Of a stretch of DNA of 64,000 bases, positions 8,919 through 18,184 are shown piece by piece. The notes under the pieces were generated by a model. It was not told the DNA's origin and did not search any database. It was given only the letters and a program-made list of their open reading frames with translations. The stretch is from Palsa-1400 sp036501625 (GTDB lineage Bacteria; Verrucomicrobiota; Verrucomicrobiia; Limisphaerales; Palsa-1400): contig DASXZY010000062.1 in the NCBI GenBank assembly GCA_036501625.1, positions 1 through 64,000 on the forward strand, in the 5' to 3' direction. A program made the translations under genes and the position numbers. Every line of letters starts with the position of its first letter. Position 1 is the first letter of the stretch.

Positions 8919-9898
8919 GGCTGCGCGGCCGGCTTGGCTGTCCGCTTCCAGGCGAAGAGGCCCTGCGGGCGTGTCAACATGAGAATGATCAGCAGCAGCG
9001 AATAGATGATCATGCGGTATTGGTCGAAAGACCGCAGGAATTCCGGCAGCAACGTCAATAATATTGCGGCGGCAATGACCCCGGCCGTATTGCCCATGCC
9101 GCCCAAAATGACCATGACCACAATTTCAATCGAACGCATGAAATCGAATCCTTTGGGATCGATGGACAGCGTGTAATGCCCGTAAAGGCCGCCCGCCACG
9201 CCCGCGAAAAACGCGCCCACAACAAACGCGATGATTTTGTAGCGGGTGGTGTTGAGGCCCATCGCTTCGGCGGCCACTTCGTCATCGCGCACGGCCAGGA
9301 AGCCGCGCCCGTAAGTGGAATGAACCAGCGTCAAGACGGCGTAAATGCAAACCGCCGCCGCTGCCAGCACCCAAAAAATATTCGTATAAGCCGGAATGCC
9401 ATTGAGGCCCAGCGCGCCGCCGAGCGAATCAATATTGCGGAAGATGACGCGAATGATTTCGCCGAAGCCGAGAGTCATGATGGCCAGGTAATCGCCCTTC
9501 AATCGAAGCGAGGGCGCCCCCACCAGAAGCCCGGCCAGCGCGGCGGCCAATCCGCCCGCGAGCAGGGCGGCCAGGAAAAAAACGGCGGTGGCAGGCGCGA
9601 GCAGGCTGGCGGGAGCCATGGCGAGGATTTTCGGCCCGGGGAACATCGTGACGGCCGCCGCGGCGTAAGCCCCAACGGCCATGAAACCGGCATGACCGAG
9701 CGAGAATTGGCCGGTGTAGCCGTTGATCAAATTCAAGCTCACGGCCAGGATGACATTGATGCCGATCTTTATCAGGATATCCATGAAATACGGGTTGATC
9801 CGGCCGGAGGCGAGCCAGAAGCCGAGGCTGGCCAGGAGGGCGGCCAGCAACAGGAGCTTGGGCCACGCCTCTAAAATCCTCTTGACTCGATTCGCCAT
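8915..9898 (-). CDS. livM: Branched-chain amino acid ABC transporter permease LivM
   Basis: A 327-residue integral membrane protein with about ten hydrophobic segments. It has the LivM hallmarks LNLINGYTGQFSLGHAGFMAVGAY near residues 54-77 and GDYLAIMTLGFGEIIR near 136, with FVVGAFFAGVAGGLYG further on. LivM forms the translocation channel with LivH. It overlaps livG by 4 bp and starts 3 bp after the livH stop, so the four genes are tightly packed. Confidence 0.93.
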   Translation of the reverse strand: MANRVKRILEAWPKLLLLAALLASLGFWLASGRINPYFMDILIKIGINVILAVSLNLINGYTGQFSLGHAGFMAVGAYAAAAVTMFPGPKILAMAPASLLAPATAVFFLAALLAGGLAAALAGLLVGAPSLRLKGDYLAIMTLGFGEIIRVIFRNIDSLGGALGLNGIPAYTNIFWVLAAAAVCIYAVLTLVHSTYGRGFLAVRDDEVAAEAMGLNTTRYKIIAFVVGAFFAGVAGGLYGHYTLSIDPKGFDFMRSIEIVVMVILGGMGNTAGVIAAAILLTLLPEFLRSFDQYRMIIYSLLLIILMLTRPQGLFAWKRTAKPAAQP

Positions 9899-9901
9899 GG
9901 A

Positions 9902-10795
9902 TCAAACTTTTTCCACCTGGAATTTTCCGAGAAGCCCGGCCGGGCGGAACAGCAAAATCAAAATCAACACCGCGAAAGCGATGGCATCGCTGTAAGTGGA
10001 GAGACGGCTGCCTTTGACGAAGGTTTCAATCAGCCCGAGCAGCAAGCCGCCCAGCGCGGCGCCGGGAATGTTGCCGATGCCGCCCAGCACGGCCGCGACA
10101 AACGCCTTCAATCCGGGCAGCACGCCCATGTAGGGATCAATCGAGGGGTAGTTCAACCCGTACAAAATGCCTCCGGCCGCGGCCAGGGCCGAGCCAAGGC
10201 CGAACGTGAACGACACAATCAAATCCACGTTGATGCCCATCAAAGCGGCTGCCTGATGATTGAAGGCGACGGCGCGCATGGCCGTGCCGATTTTGGTGCG
10301 CATAACGATCCATTGGAGCGCGATGAGCAGCACGCCAGTCACGGCGAAGACCAGCAATTGGTTGCTGGAAATTGTCAAGCCGGCCGGGCTGGTGAAATTG
10401 CGCTCCGGGATGAGCGGCGGGAAGGGCTTGGGGTCGGCGCCAAATACCAATTGGCCCGCGTTCTCCAAAAAAAGCGAAACGCCAATGGCCGTGATCAGCA
10501 CTGCCAAATTAGAGGAGCCGCGCAAGGGCCGATAGGCGAGCCGTTCGATGATGATGCCCAGCAGCGCGCACACGGCCATCGCCATCACCATGACCAGCAA
10601 TCCGCCCGCCAGCGAATGGCCGGTTTCCCAGCGCCCGAAATAAAAGCCGCAAAACGCGCCGACCATGAACACATCGCTGTGGGCGAAATTGATGAAGCGC
10701 AGGATGCCATAAACCATCGTGTAACCCAAAGCGATCAGCGCGTAAACGGCGCCCACGGAAAGGCCGTTGATCAATTGCTGTAGAAACACAATCAT
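9902..10795 (-). CDS. livH: Branched-chain amino acid ABC transporter permease LivH
   Basis: A 297-residue inner-membrane permease with the family start FLQQLINGLSVGAVYALIAL, the GYTMVYGILRFINFAHSDVFMVGAF segment and a C-terminal VLGGIGNIPGAALGGLLLGL loop that contacts the ATPases. It lies 15 bp after the binding-protein gene and 3 bp before livM. Substrate specificity within branched-chain or other neutral amino acids cannot be fixed from the permease. Confidence 0.92.
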   Translation of the reverse strand: MIVFLQQLINGLSVGAVYALIALGYTMVYGILRFINFAHSDVFMVGAFCGFYFGRWETGHSLAGGLLVMVMAMAVCALLGIIIERLAYRPLRGSSNLAVLITAIGVSLFLENAGQLVFGADPKPFPPLIPERNFTSPAGLTISSNQLLVFAVTGVLLIALQWIVMRTKIGTAMRAVAFNHQAAALMGINVDLIVSFTFGLGSALAAAGGILYGLNYPSIDPYMGVLPGLKAFVAAVLGGIGNIPGAALGGLLLGLIETFVKGSRLSTYSDAIAFAVLILILLFRPAGLLGKFQVEKV

Positions 10796-10810
10796 GCCGG
10801 GGCGGAGGCG

Positions 10811-11974
10811 TCAATCAGGGCTGATTTTTTGGAACGAATGGAACTCCCCGCCTTTGATTTGCAGGATGACCAGCGGTTTGACGGCGTTGCGATGCTCGTT
10901 AATGGTGATGTCGCCCGTGACGCCCGCGAAATGGCGCGTCGCGGCCAGCGCGTCCCGCACTTTGGTGTTGTCGGTCGCGCCCGCGCGTTTGATGGCGTCG
11001 GCCAGGAGCGCGGCGGAATCGTAACCGAGCGCGGCCATGGCGTCGGGAGTTTGGCCGTATTTAGCCTGGAAATCGCGGACAAATTTCTGGACGGCGGGGC
11101 TGTTTTCATCCGGCGAAAAGTGCGTCGAAAAATAGTCGCCGTCCATCGCCACGCCGCCGATGGGCACCAATTGGCCGGACTGCCAGCCGTCGCCGCCGAA
11201 CATCGGCGCCGTCAAGCCTAATTCATGAGCCTGCCGGGCGATCAGGCCGACTTCGGTGTAATATCCGGGCACGAACAGGGCGTCGGGATTGGCCGCCTTG
11301 ATGGCCGTCAACTGCGCGCGGAAATCCTTGTCGCCGCTGGTGTATCGTTCCTCCGCGACAATCGTGCCGCCGCCCGGAAGATACGTGTCTTTAAAGCTCG
11401 CGGCCAGGCCGACGCTGTAAGGCGTGCCGGCGTCAATCAAAACGGCCATCTTCTTGGCCTTGAGCGTGTTCAGGCCGAATTGGGCCAGGGCCTTGCCCTG
11501 CTGCGCGTCGGTGAAGCAGGCGCGGAAGATGTAGTCGCCGATTTCCGTGACTTTGGGATTGGTGGATGAGGGAGAAACTTGCGGGATTTTGGCCTCCTGG
11601 CAAACCGGCGCGGCCTCCAGGGAGCGGCCGGAAGCGACTTCGCCCAACAGAGCGATCACGCCATCGCGGGAAATGAGTTTGCGGGCGATGGTCTTGGATT
11701 CGCCCTGCTTGGATTGGTCGTCCTCGGTCAACAATTGGAGTTTTCGTCCGAGGACGCCACCCTGGTCGTTAATTTCCTGGACGGCCAGTTCAGTGCCGTC
11801 GTGGGACATCTGGCCAAAGGTCGCCTCTTTGCCAGTTAGGGAGGCGAATTCGCCGATTTTGATGGGGTCGGTTCCGCCGCTGCCGGGAGTGGGATTGGAT
11901 TTATTGCAGCCGGCGGCCAGGAGGAGGCCGAGAAGGAGCGAAAGCCGCGATACTGTCAAACGTTTTGTTTCCAT
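10811..11974 (-). CDS. Periplasmic branched-chain amino acid-binding lipoprotein (LivJ/LivK-like)
   Basis: A 387-residue substrate-binding protein for the LivHMGF importer. The N-terminus is a lipoprotein signal with lipobox LAAGC at about residues 19-23, so the mature protein is probably tethered by Cys23. The body has two Rossmann-like lobes of the type I periplasmic-binding fold: IKIGEFASLTG at the start of lobe 1, SPSSTNPKVTE at the ligand hinge and VPGYYTEVGLIARQA in lobe 2. It is the second gene of the operon, 12 bp after the APC permease. Use of a lipoprotein rather than a free periplasmic protein is common in this family. Confidence 0.9.
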   Translation of the reverse strand: METKRLTVSRLSLLLGLLLAAGCNKSNPTPGSGGTDPIKIGEFASLTGKEATFGQMSHDGTELAVQEINDQGGVLGRKLQLLTEDDQSKQGESKTIARKLISRDGVIALLGEVASGRSLEAAPVCQEAKIPQVSPSSTNPKVTEIGDYIFRACFTDAQQGKALAQFGLNTLKAKKMAVLIDAGTPYSVGLAASFKDTYLPGGGTIVAEERYTSGDKDFRAQLTAIKAANPDALFVPGYYTEVGLIARQAHELGLTAPMFGGDGWQSGQLVPIGGVAMDGDYFSTHFSPDENSPAVQKFVRDFQAKYGQTPDAMAALGYDSAALLADAIKRAGATDNTKVRDALAATRHFAGVTGDITINEHRNAVKPLVILQIKGGEFHSFQKISPD

Positions 11975-11986
11975 GCGTTAATCATG

Positions 11987-13525
11987 CTATTTGCGTCGGG
12001 CCAGTTTGCTGTGCGAGATGCCGTAGGGAATATAGACGGCCATGCCGATGACGAACCAAACAATCAGCCGGATCCATGTTTGCTTTGGCAGGCCGGCCAT
12101 CAGGCCCAGGGCCGAAAGAGCGCCGAGGGGGGCTGTGGCCCAAATCCATGGGGTTTTGAAAGGCCGCGGCAATTGCGGCTGCCGCAGGCGCAACACGAGC
12201 ACTCCGACGGATACGATGACAAAAGCCAGCAGTGTGCCGATGGAGCAAAGATTGCCGGCATCGCGCACGGTAAAAATGGCGGAGAAAATCGCCACGCAAA
12301 TGCCTGTGATGATGGTGCCCAGCCACGGCGTTTGAAAGCGCGGATGAACCCGGCTAATGATCGGCGGCAGAAGACCATCGCGGGCCATGCTGTAAAAAAC
12401 GCGCGACTGGCCGAGCATCATGACCAGGATGACGGAGGAAAGCCCTGCAATGGCGCCGAGCTTGATGACGCGAGCCATCCAGCCGAGGCCCGCATGATCG
12501 GCGGCCAGGGCGATGGGATCGGGCACATCCAATTGCTGGTAGGGCACGATGCCGGTGGCAATGCCGGAAACCAGGATGTAAAGGACGGTGCAGACCAGCA
12601 GCGAGCCAATAATGCCAATCGGCATGTCGCGCTGCGGATTTTTCGCCTCCTGCGCGGCTGTGCTGACGGCGTCGAAGCCGATGTAGGCGAAAAAGACAAG
12701 TCCGCCGCCTGTCAATATTCCGCTCCAGCCGAAATGCCCGCTTTCGCCGGTGTTGGGGGGGATGAACGGATGCCAGTTGGCGGGATTAATGGCCTTGGTG
12801 GCGCCCACAATGAAAAGCAGAACAACGGCCACTTTGATGATGACGATCAGGCTGTTGAAGTTGGCAGATTCCTTGATGCCGACCACCAGCAAGGCCGTCA
12901 CCAGGAAAACAATGATGACGGCGGGAAGATTGAAGATCGCGGTGACATGAGCCATCGTGCTGGGATCGATGCCCGCCTTTTGGATTTGATGCGTGAGCGA
13001 CTCGGAGACGGTGGCCCAACCGGGACGCATGTTTAGAGCGGCGGCGGCAGTCTTGGTGACGTCGATCAACTGAGTGCCGCGAGCGGCTGCGAACTGGCCG
13101 GGAATGTTGATATTGAAATCGCGCAGGAATGAAACCACATAGCCCGACCAGCCGATGGCCACGGTAATGGCCCCGACGGCGTATTCCAGAATCAAGTCCC
13201 AGCCAATGATCCAGGCGAAGAGTTCGCCAAGGGTCGCGTAACCGTAAGTATAGGCGCTGCCAGCCATGGGAACGAGCGAGGCGAATTCGCTGTAACAAAG
13301 AGCCGCGAAAACAGAAGCAATGCCCGCCGCCACGAACGAAAGAACAACCGCCGGCCCGGCATTTTGCGCGGCCACGGTTCCAGTCAGCACGAAAATGCCA
13401 GTGCCAATAATCGCGCCAACGCCCAGGGTGGTCAGGTTGAGGGCGCCCAGCGCGCGTTTGAGGCTGTGGTCTTCCGCCGCCTCGGCCTGGAGATCGGCAA
13501 TGGTTTTTCGGCGAAAAAGATTCAT
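11987..13525 (-). CDS. APC-superfamily amino acid permease (CAT-like)
   Basis: A 512-residue secondary amino acid transporter with 12 or more hydrophobic segments. The first helix has the substrate-binding glycine motif GVGAIIGTGIFVLTG (about 36-50), followed by SEFASLVPMAGSAYTYGYAT and the TM6 motif FFAYIGFDAVSTAAQEAKNP. These place it in the CAT/YhdG-type branch of the APC family (cationic or broad-range amino acids). It is the first gene of an operon continuing into the Liv ABC system 12 bp downstream, so one transcript carries two mechanistically different amino-acid importers. The start is the ATG before NLFRRKTIADL, which matches the family. Confidence 0.9.
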   Translation of the reverse strand: MNLFRRKTIADLQAEAAEDHSLKRALGALNLTTLGVGAIIGTGIFVLTGTVAAQNAGPAVVLSFVAAGIASVFAALCYSEFASLVPMAGSAYTYGYATLGELFAWIIGWDLILEYAVGAITVAIGWSGYVVSFLRDFNINIPGQFAAARGTQLIDVTKTAAAALNMRPGWATVSESLTHQIQKAGIDPSTMAHVTAIFNLPAVIIVFLVTALLVVGIKESANFNSLIVIIKVAVVLLFIVGATKAINPANWHPFIPPNTGESGHFGWSGILTGGGLVFFAYIGFDAVSTAAQEAKNPQRDMPIGIIGSLLVCTVLYILVSGIATGIVPYQQLDVPDPIALAADHAGLGWMARVIKLGAIAGLSSVILVMMLGQSRVFYSMARDGLLPPIISRVHPRFQTPWLGTIITGICVAIFSAIFTVRDAGNLCSIGTLLAFVIVSVGVLVLRLRQPQLPRPFKTPWIWATAPLGALSALGLMAGLPKQTWIRLIVWFVIGMAVYIPYGISHSKLARRK

Positions 13526-13672
13526 GGCATCATGTGTTCAAGTCATTTTTTGCTGCGCGCGGCGAGCATAAGGGAATGCCCTAACCGTAAGCAACGACGA
13601 ATCCGCGGCTATTTTCCGTTTGCCCTTGCCACGCGGAGAGTGGTGCGACAAAATGGCACTTGTTCGGTTTGT

Positions 13673-14968
13673 ATGGCGGCTAAATCCAGCTTTGTTGAGC
13701 GTGTCTTGGACCGGCTTCGGCGCATGGACACCGAAGGTCTGCAAACGGTCGTCCATCGGCTGGCGCGGGAGCGATCCTTCATGGAGACGCTCCTTAATGC
13801 CATCGAGGACGGGGTGCTGGTCGCGGACGAAAATGGCCGGATCATTTATTTCAATGAGGCCGTTACGCGGCTGCTTTATTGGGACCCGGAAACGGCTGAG
13901 GGCCGCCCGGTCGCGGAAGTGCTGCCGGAACTTCCCTGGCCAAATCTCACCGTGGCCGGACCCAACGGCGAACAGCGCGCCACCCACCATGAGATTGAGA
14001 TCGCCTACCCGCGCCCCCGCTTTTTGCGCGTTTATGCGGCGCCGCTTCATGCCAAGGCCAGAAGCGGCGCCGGCATCGCGCTCATTTTGCATGATGCCAC
14101 CGAGGCGCGGCAGCAGACCTTCGAGGCCATCGAGAGCGGGCGCATCCACGCTTTGACGCTCCTGGCGGCCAGTGTCGCGCACGAGATCGGCAACCCGCTC
14201 AACGCTTTGAATATTCATTTGCAATTGTTGAGCAAGGAAGTCCGCAAACTGCGCCATCCCACGGTCGATGCCTCCGCGCGCCGGTTTTCGCGCGGCGCAC
14301 CCAAAGCGGGGGCAGAGGTGATGGAGATCGCGCAGAAATTGGAGCGTTATCTGGACGTGGCTAAAGGGGAGATCACGAGGCTGGATTACATCGTCAATCA
14401 ATTTTTGCAGGCCATGCGGCCCTCGCTGCCGCAATTGGCGGCCGGCTCGCTGAACGACGTGGCGCGGGAAACGCTGGAATTGCTGCGGCCGGAATTGGAG
14501 AACCGCGGCCTGCGCGTCAAAGAGAAGCTGGCGCAGAGCATGCCGCTGGCGCCCCTGGACGCCGGGCAGATGAAGCAGGTGCTGTTGAACCTGATTAAAA
14601 ACGCCATGCAAGCCATGACAACGGGCGGAGTGTTGACGGTGCAAACCAGCAGCGGCGGGGATTGGGTCTGGGTGGATGTCGGCGACACCGGGGGCGGCAT
14701 CCCGCCGGACAAGATCAACCATATTTTCGAGCCGTTCTACACGACCAAGAAGAAAGGCACCGGCTTGGGCTTGATGAACGTCCAGCGCATTGTCAATCAA
14801 CACCAGGGAAAAATCGAAGTCGAAAGCCGGGTGGGACAGGGAACGACCTTCCGCATCCGATTGCCGGCGCATGAGAAGCAGCCCAAATTGCTGCAGGCCA
14901 CGCAGGGCGAAAGCCAATCAAATGAACATGGAAACGAAATCCAAACCGATGCTCCTGATCGTCGATGA
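13673..14968 (+). CDS. Soluble PAS-domain sensor histidine kinase (NtrB-like)
   Basis: A 431-residue kinase with no membrane segment, so the signal is presumably cytoplasmic. A PAS domain covers about 40-155 (LNAIEDGVLVADENGRIIYFN). The HisKA box is VAHEIGNPLN near 175. HATPase_c has the N box NLIKNAMQAM, G1 DTGGGIP, F box FEPFYTTKKKG and G2 GTGLGLMNV. The ATG at 13673 starts MAAKSSFVERVL. The frame is open further upstream, but that part is not protein-like and overlaps the divergent permease gene. The 3' end overlaps the response regulator gene by 47 bp. Position before polysaccharide genes recalls the PrsK/PrsR pairs of exosortase loci (inference). Confidence 0.88.
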   Translation: MAAKSSFVERVLDRLRRMDTEGLQTVVHRLARERSFMETLLNAIEDGVLVADENGRIIYFNEAVTRLLYWDPETAEGRPVAEVLPELPWPNLTVAGPNGEQRATHHEIEIAYPRPRFLRVYAAPLHAKARSGAGIALILHDATEARQQTFEAIESGRIHALTLLAASVAHEIGNPLNALNIHLQLLSKEVRKLRHPTVDASARRFSRGAPKAGAEVMEIAQKLERYLDVAKGEITRLDYIVNQFLQAMRPSLPQLAAGSLNDVARETLELLRPELENRGLRVKEKLAQSMPLAPLDAGQMKQVLLNLIKNAMQAMTTGGVLTVQTSSGGDWVWVDVGDTGGGIPPDKINHIFEPFYTTKKKGTGLGLMNVQRIVNQHQGKIEVESRVGQGTTFRIRLPAHEKQPKLLQATQGESQSNEHGNEIQTDAPDRR

Positions 14969-16298
14969 CGAGAAACCGACGCGCGACGGATTGAGGGCGG
15001 CGCTGGAGGATCATTACGACGTCTGGGTGGCGGAGGACGCCAAGGCGGCGTGGACGCTGCTGGAAGAGCAGAATTTCGCGGTATTATTGACAGACTTTCG
15101 CCTTCCGCAGGAGGACGGAATGAAACTGATCGTGCGGGCCAAGTCGCTGGCCCATCCGCCGATCTGCATCCTGATGACGGCCTACGGCTCGGAGGAATTG
15201 GCGGTGGACGCCATGAAGCACGGGGCCGATGATTACATCGCCAAGGGCCGCTTGCAGATCGACGAATTGGAGATGCGCATCGCGCGGGCTTTGCGGCAGC
15301 AGCATCTGGAGGTGGAAAACGTCTCGCTCCGGGAGCAATTGGAAACCAAGTTCGGCCTGAAAAATATTGTTGGGCAATCGCCGCCGATGCAGGAGGTTTT
15401 TGACATGGTGCGCCAAGTCGCTCCGGCGCGCACCACAGTCCTGCTGCTGGGCGAAAGCGGGACGGGCAAGGAATTGATCGCCAAGGCGCTCCACCAATTA
15501 AGCCCCCGGGCGCGCGGGCCGATGGTTTCGGTCCATTGCGCGGCGCTTTCGCCCACGCTGCTGGAAAGCGAGTTGTTCGGGCACGAAAAAGGGGCCTTCA
15601 CCGGCGCGCACGAGAAGAGGATTGGGCGTTTCGAGCAGGCCCAGGGCGGGACGCTTTTCTTGGACGAGATCGGGGAAATCGACGCGAGCGTCCAAGTGAA
15701 GCTGCTGCGGTTTTTGGGAGAACGCACGTTCGAGAGAGTCGGCTCCAGCAAGCCGCTGACGGCGGACGTGCGCGTGATCGCGGCGACAAACAAGGATTTG
15801 CAGGAGCAGATCAAGGAGGGGAGGTTTCGCGAGGACCTCTTCTTCCGCCTGGCTGTGTTTCAGATCGTGCTGCCCCCGTTGCGCCAGCGGACGGGAGATA
15901 TTCCTTTGCTGGCGGGGACGTTTTTGAAAGAATTCGCGGCGGAGAATGATAAAACTGTGAACGATTTCACCCCGGAGGCGCTCGAAGCGTTGATGAATTA
16001 CACCTGGCCCGGCAACGTGCGCGAATTGCGCACTGCCATCGAACACGCGGTCGTGCTGGCGCGCGGAGAGAAGATCGGATTGCGCGACTTGCCCGCGGCC
16101 GCGCGCGGCGGGCAGGCCGGCGCGACGCCCCGTTTGCTGTCGCAACCGGCCATGACGGTGGCCGAGGCGGAGAAGCAGTTGGTCGTGCGCGCGCTCAAGG
16201 AATGCGGCGGAAACCGGACTGAAGCCGCCAAAAAACTGGGCATGAGCAGGCGCACGTTGCACCGGAAGCTGCACCTCTACCGATTGGAGGAGCTCTAA
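14922..16298 (+). CDS. Sigma54-dependent NtrC-family response regulator
   Basis: A 458-residue regulator. The receiver domain (about 10-125) has the phospho-acceptor Asp in LLTDFRLPQ and the Lys in YIAKGRL. The AAA+ domain (about 145-380) has Walker A GESGTGKE, the GAFTGA loop that contacts sigma54, Walker B GTLFLDEIGEI and the arginine-finger region RFREDLFFRL. A Fis-type helix-turn-helix ends the protein (CGGNRTEAAKKLGMSRRTLH). The ATG before NMETKSKPM was chosen because the frame upstream lies inside the kinase gene. The 47-bp overlap implies coupled expression with the kinase. It should activate sigma54 promoters, but no convincing -24/-12 site was found in the window. Confidence 0.93.
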   Translation: MNMETKSKPMLLIVDDEKPTRDGLRAALEDHYDVWVAEDAKAAWTLLEEQNFAVLLTDFRLPQEDGMKLIVRAKSLAHPPICILMTAYGSEELAVDAMKHGADDYIAKGRLQIDELEMRIARALRQQHLEVENVSLREQLETKFGLKNIVGQSPPMQEVFDMVRQVAPARTTVLLLGESGTGKELIAKALHQLSPRARGPMVSVHCAALSPTLLESELFGHEKGAFTGAHEKRIGRFEQAQGGTLFLDEIGEIDASVQVKLLRFLGERTFERVGSSKPLTADVRVIAATNKDLQEQIKEGRFREDLFFRLAVFQIVLPPLRQRTGDIPLLAGTFLKEFAAENDKTVNDFTPEALEALMNYTWPGNVRELRTAIEHAVVLARGEKIGLRDLPAAARGGQAGATPRLLSQPAMTVAEAEKQLVVRALKECGGNRTEAAKKLGMSRRTLHRKLHLYRLEEL

Positions 16299-18059
16299 AT
16301 GCCGCTGCAAGAGTGGATTCATCACTGGGAGGTTGGCGCCGGGGCCAAAGTCATGAAGGCCGCCGCCGCCATTATTGGGTTTGCGGCCCTGGCCTGTTTA
16401 TTTGACGCGCTGGCCGCCCAGAGTTTTTCCAGCGAAGAGGCCATGGAGTCGGCGCAATTGGCCCGCAACCTCGCGCGCGGCAAGGGCTACACGACCGATA
16501 CCCTCCGCCCGCTGGCCATCCATTTATTGCGAGAACGGGCGCCCGTCGGCCAGGCTGCCGCCGTGTTGAGCCATCCTGCGCCGGATATTTCCACGCCGCC
16601 GGCCTACCCGGTTTTGTTGGCGGGTTTGATGAAAGCGCTGCCGTTCGATTTCAATGCCCGTCAATACTGGTATTTTCCGCCGGAACGATGGATCGCCGTG
16701 TTTAACCAGTTCTTGTTCTTCGTGTCCGTGCTGCTGTTGTTTCGCATCGCGTGGAAATTGTTTGATGCCCGGGTGGCGTGGCTCTCGGCGGTGCTTTTCG
16801 CGGGGTCGGATTTGTTTTGGCGGTTCACGGCTTCGGGGCTGTCCACTTCGTGGTTGATGGTGGTCTTTTTGGCCGTCGTGCTGGGATTGGTTCATTTCCA
16901 GGAGCGGGAAACGGCCGGCCGGCCAGCCTTTGGCTCAGTCGCAATGGCCGTTTGGGCGGGCGCCTGGGTCGGCATCGGAGGGTTGAGCCGCTACGCGTTT
17001 GCCTTGATGATTATTCCGGTGCTGTTTTTCTTGGGGCGGGTTGCGCGGCCGGGGCGGCGCTGGCTTTGCCTGGCGGCTGGCGCGGCCTTTCTGGCAGTGT
17101 TGGGGCCGTGGATTGCCCGCAACGTTGCGGTCGGTGGAACACTGTTCGGCACGGCCAGTTACGCCATCCTGGAACAAACGCCGCCATTCCCAGGCGACAC
17201 ACTGGAGCGCTCGTTCGAGCCGGAAAGCGGATTTAAACGGATCGGCCCATTGGAGGTGGTGGACAAATTTCTGTCCAACGCCCAGGACATCTGGCTCAAC
17301 GACTTGCCGCGGTTGGGCGGAAATTGGGCTTCGGCCTTTTTCCTGGTGGGGCTGCTGGTTCCCTTTCGCAATCCGGCCCTGGGGCGAATGCGGGTTTTCC
17401 TAGTCTGCTCGCTCGGGCTGCTTTTTGTGGCGCAGGCAGCCTGCCGGACTCACGTGGCCGGCGATTCGCCCCAAATAAACTCTGAAAATCTCCTTGCGTT
17501 GCTGGCGCCCTTGGTGTTTGCCTATGGCGTGGCGCTGTTTTACACATTGCTCGATCAACTTCCGCAGATCACGATGGATATGCGCGGTGCGGCCGTCGGC
17601 GGGTTTGCTTTGTTGACATGCGCCCCGTTATTGATGGCGCTCCTAATCGGCCCGGAATTGGACCGCAACACGCCCTATTCCCCGCTGGGGATTCAATCGG
17701 TCGCCCGCATGATGCGACCGCCGGAATTTATAGTCAGCGACATCCCCTCCGCCATGGCTTGGTATGGCGACCGCCAATGCGGATGGCTCCCGCTGGACGA
17801 CGACCAGGAATTTTACAAATTTAACCGGCTCAAGCCGATCAAAGCGGTTTATTTGACGCAAAAAACGACCGACGCACGATTTTCCTCCCAAATGATGCTC
17901 AATCCGCGAAGTTGGGGCCGCTTCGTGGTGGACGCTTGCCAAACACATGGAGAGGTGCCATCAGGGTTTCCATTAACGAAAGCTCCGACCGGGTTTTTGC
18001 CCGGCCGGATGTTGGTAAGCGATGAGCCAAGATGGCGCATGGCGCCGCAAGGCCGATGA
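16299..18059 (+). CDS. GT-C-fold membrane glycosyltransferase-like protein
   Basis: A 586-residue protein starting directly at the response-regulator stop (TAAATG). It has about ten transmembrane segments between residues 15 and 460 and a soluble C-terminal tail. An acidic SSEEAMESAQLARNLARGKGYTTD segment sits in the first periplasmic loop, as in PMT/ArnT-like GT-C enzymes, and PPAYPVLLAGLMKALP and GGLSRYAFALM follow. GT-C enzymes move sugars from polyprenyl-phosphate donors to acceptors on the periplasmic side. Context with polysaccharide export genes fits O-glycan or exopolysaccharide modification. Donor and acceptor are unknown. Confidence 0.65.
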   Translation: MPLQEWIHHWEVGAGAKVMKAAAAIIGFAALACLFDALAAQSFSSEEAMESAQLARNLARGKGYTTDTLRPLAIHLLRERAPVGQAAAVLSHPAPDISTPPAYPVLLAGLMKALPFDFNARQYWYFPPERWIAVFNQFLFFVSVLLLFRIAWKLFDARVAWLSAVLFAGSDLFWRFTASGLSTSWLMVVFLAVVLGLVHFQERETAGRPAFGSVAMAVWAGAWVGIGGLSRYAFALMIIPVLFFLGRVARPGRRWLCLAAGAAFLAVLGPWIARNVAVGGTLFGTASYAILEQTPPFPGDTLERSFEPESGFKRIGPLEVVDKFLSNAQDIWLNDLPRLGGNWASAFFLVGLLVPFRNPALGRMRVFLVCSLGLLFVAQAACRTHVAGDSPQINSENLLALLAPLVFAYGVALFYTLLDQLPQITMDMRGAAVGGFALLTCAPLLMALLIGPELDRNTPYSPLGIQSVARMMRPPEFIVSDIPSAMAWYGDRQCGWLPLDDDQEFYKFNRLKPIKAVYLTQKTTDARFSSQMMLNPRSWGRFVVDACQTHGEVPSGFPLTKAPTGFLPGRMLVSDEPRWRMAPQGR

Positions 18060-18090
18060 TGAACATTCCAAAAAAACCCAAAATTTTCTT

Positions 18091-18119
18091 TTGACAATTT
18101 TGAGCTGTACCCTTAGAAA
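18091..18119 (+). promoter_or_regulatory. Putative sigma70 promoter for the polysaccharide export genes
   Basis: TTGACA (18091-18096), a 17-nt spacer and TAGAAA (18114-18119) stand 65 bp upstream of the outer-membrane barrel ATG. The -35 is perfect and four of six -10 positions match. It would let the export genes be transcribed separately from the upstream regulator and GT-C genes. Confidence 0.5.
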
Positions 18120-18184
18120 TCTCTAATTGCTGAGAGCGTCTCCGCGCAATCGGCACGAAACAGGGACATGAATTAAAAGTTCTT

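Noticed and set aside
13652..13672. TGGCAC motif as a sigma54 -24/-12 promoter before the kinase gene
   Set aside because: The required TTGC box at the right spacing is absent (CGGTT instead).
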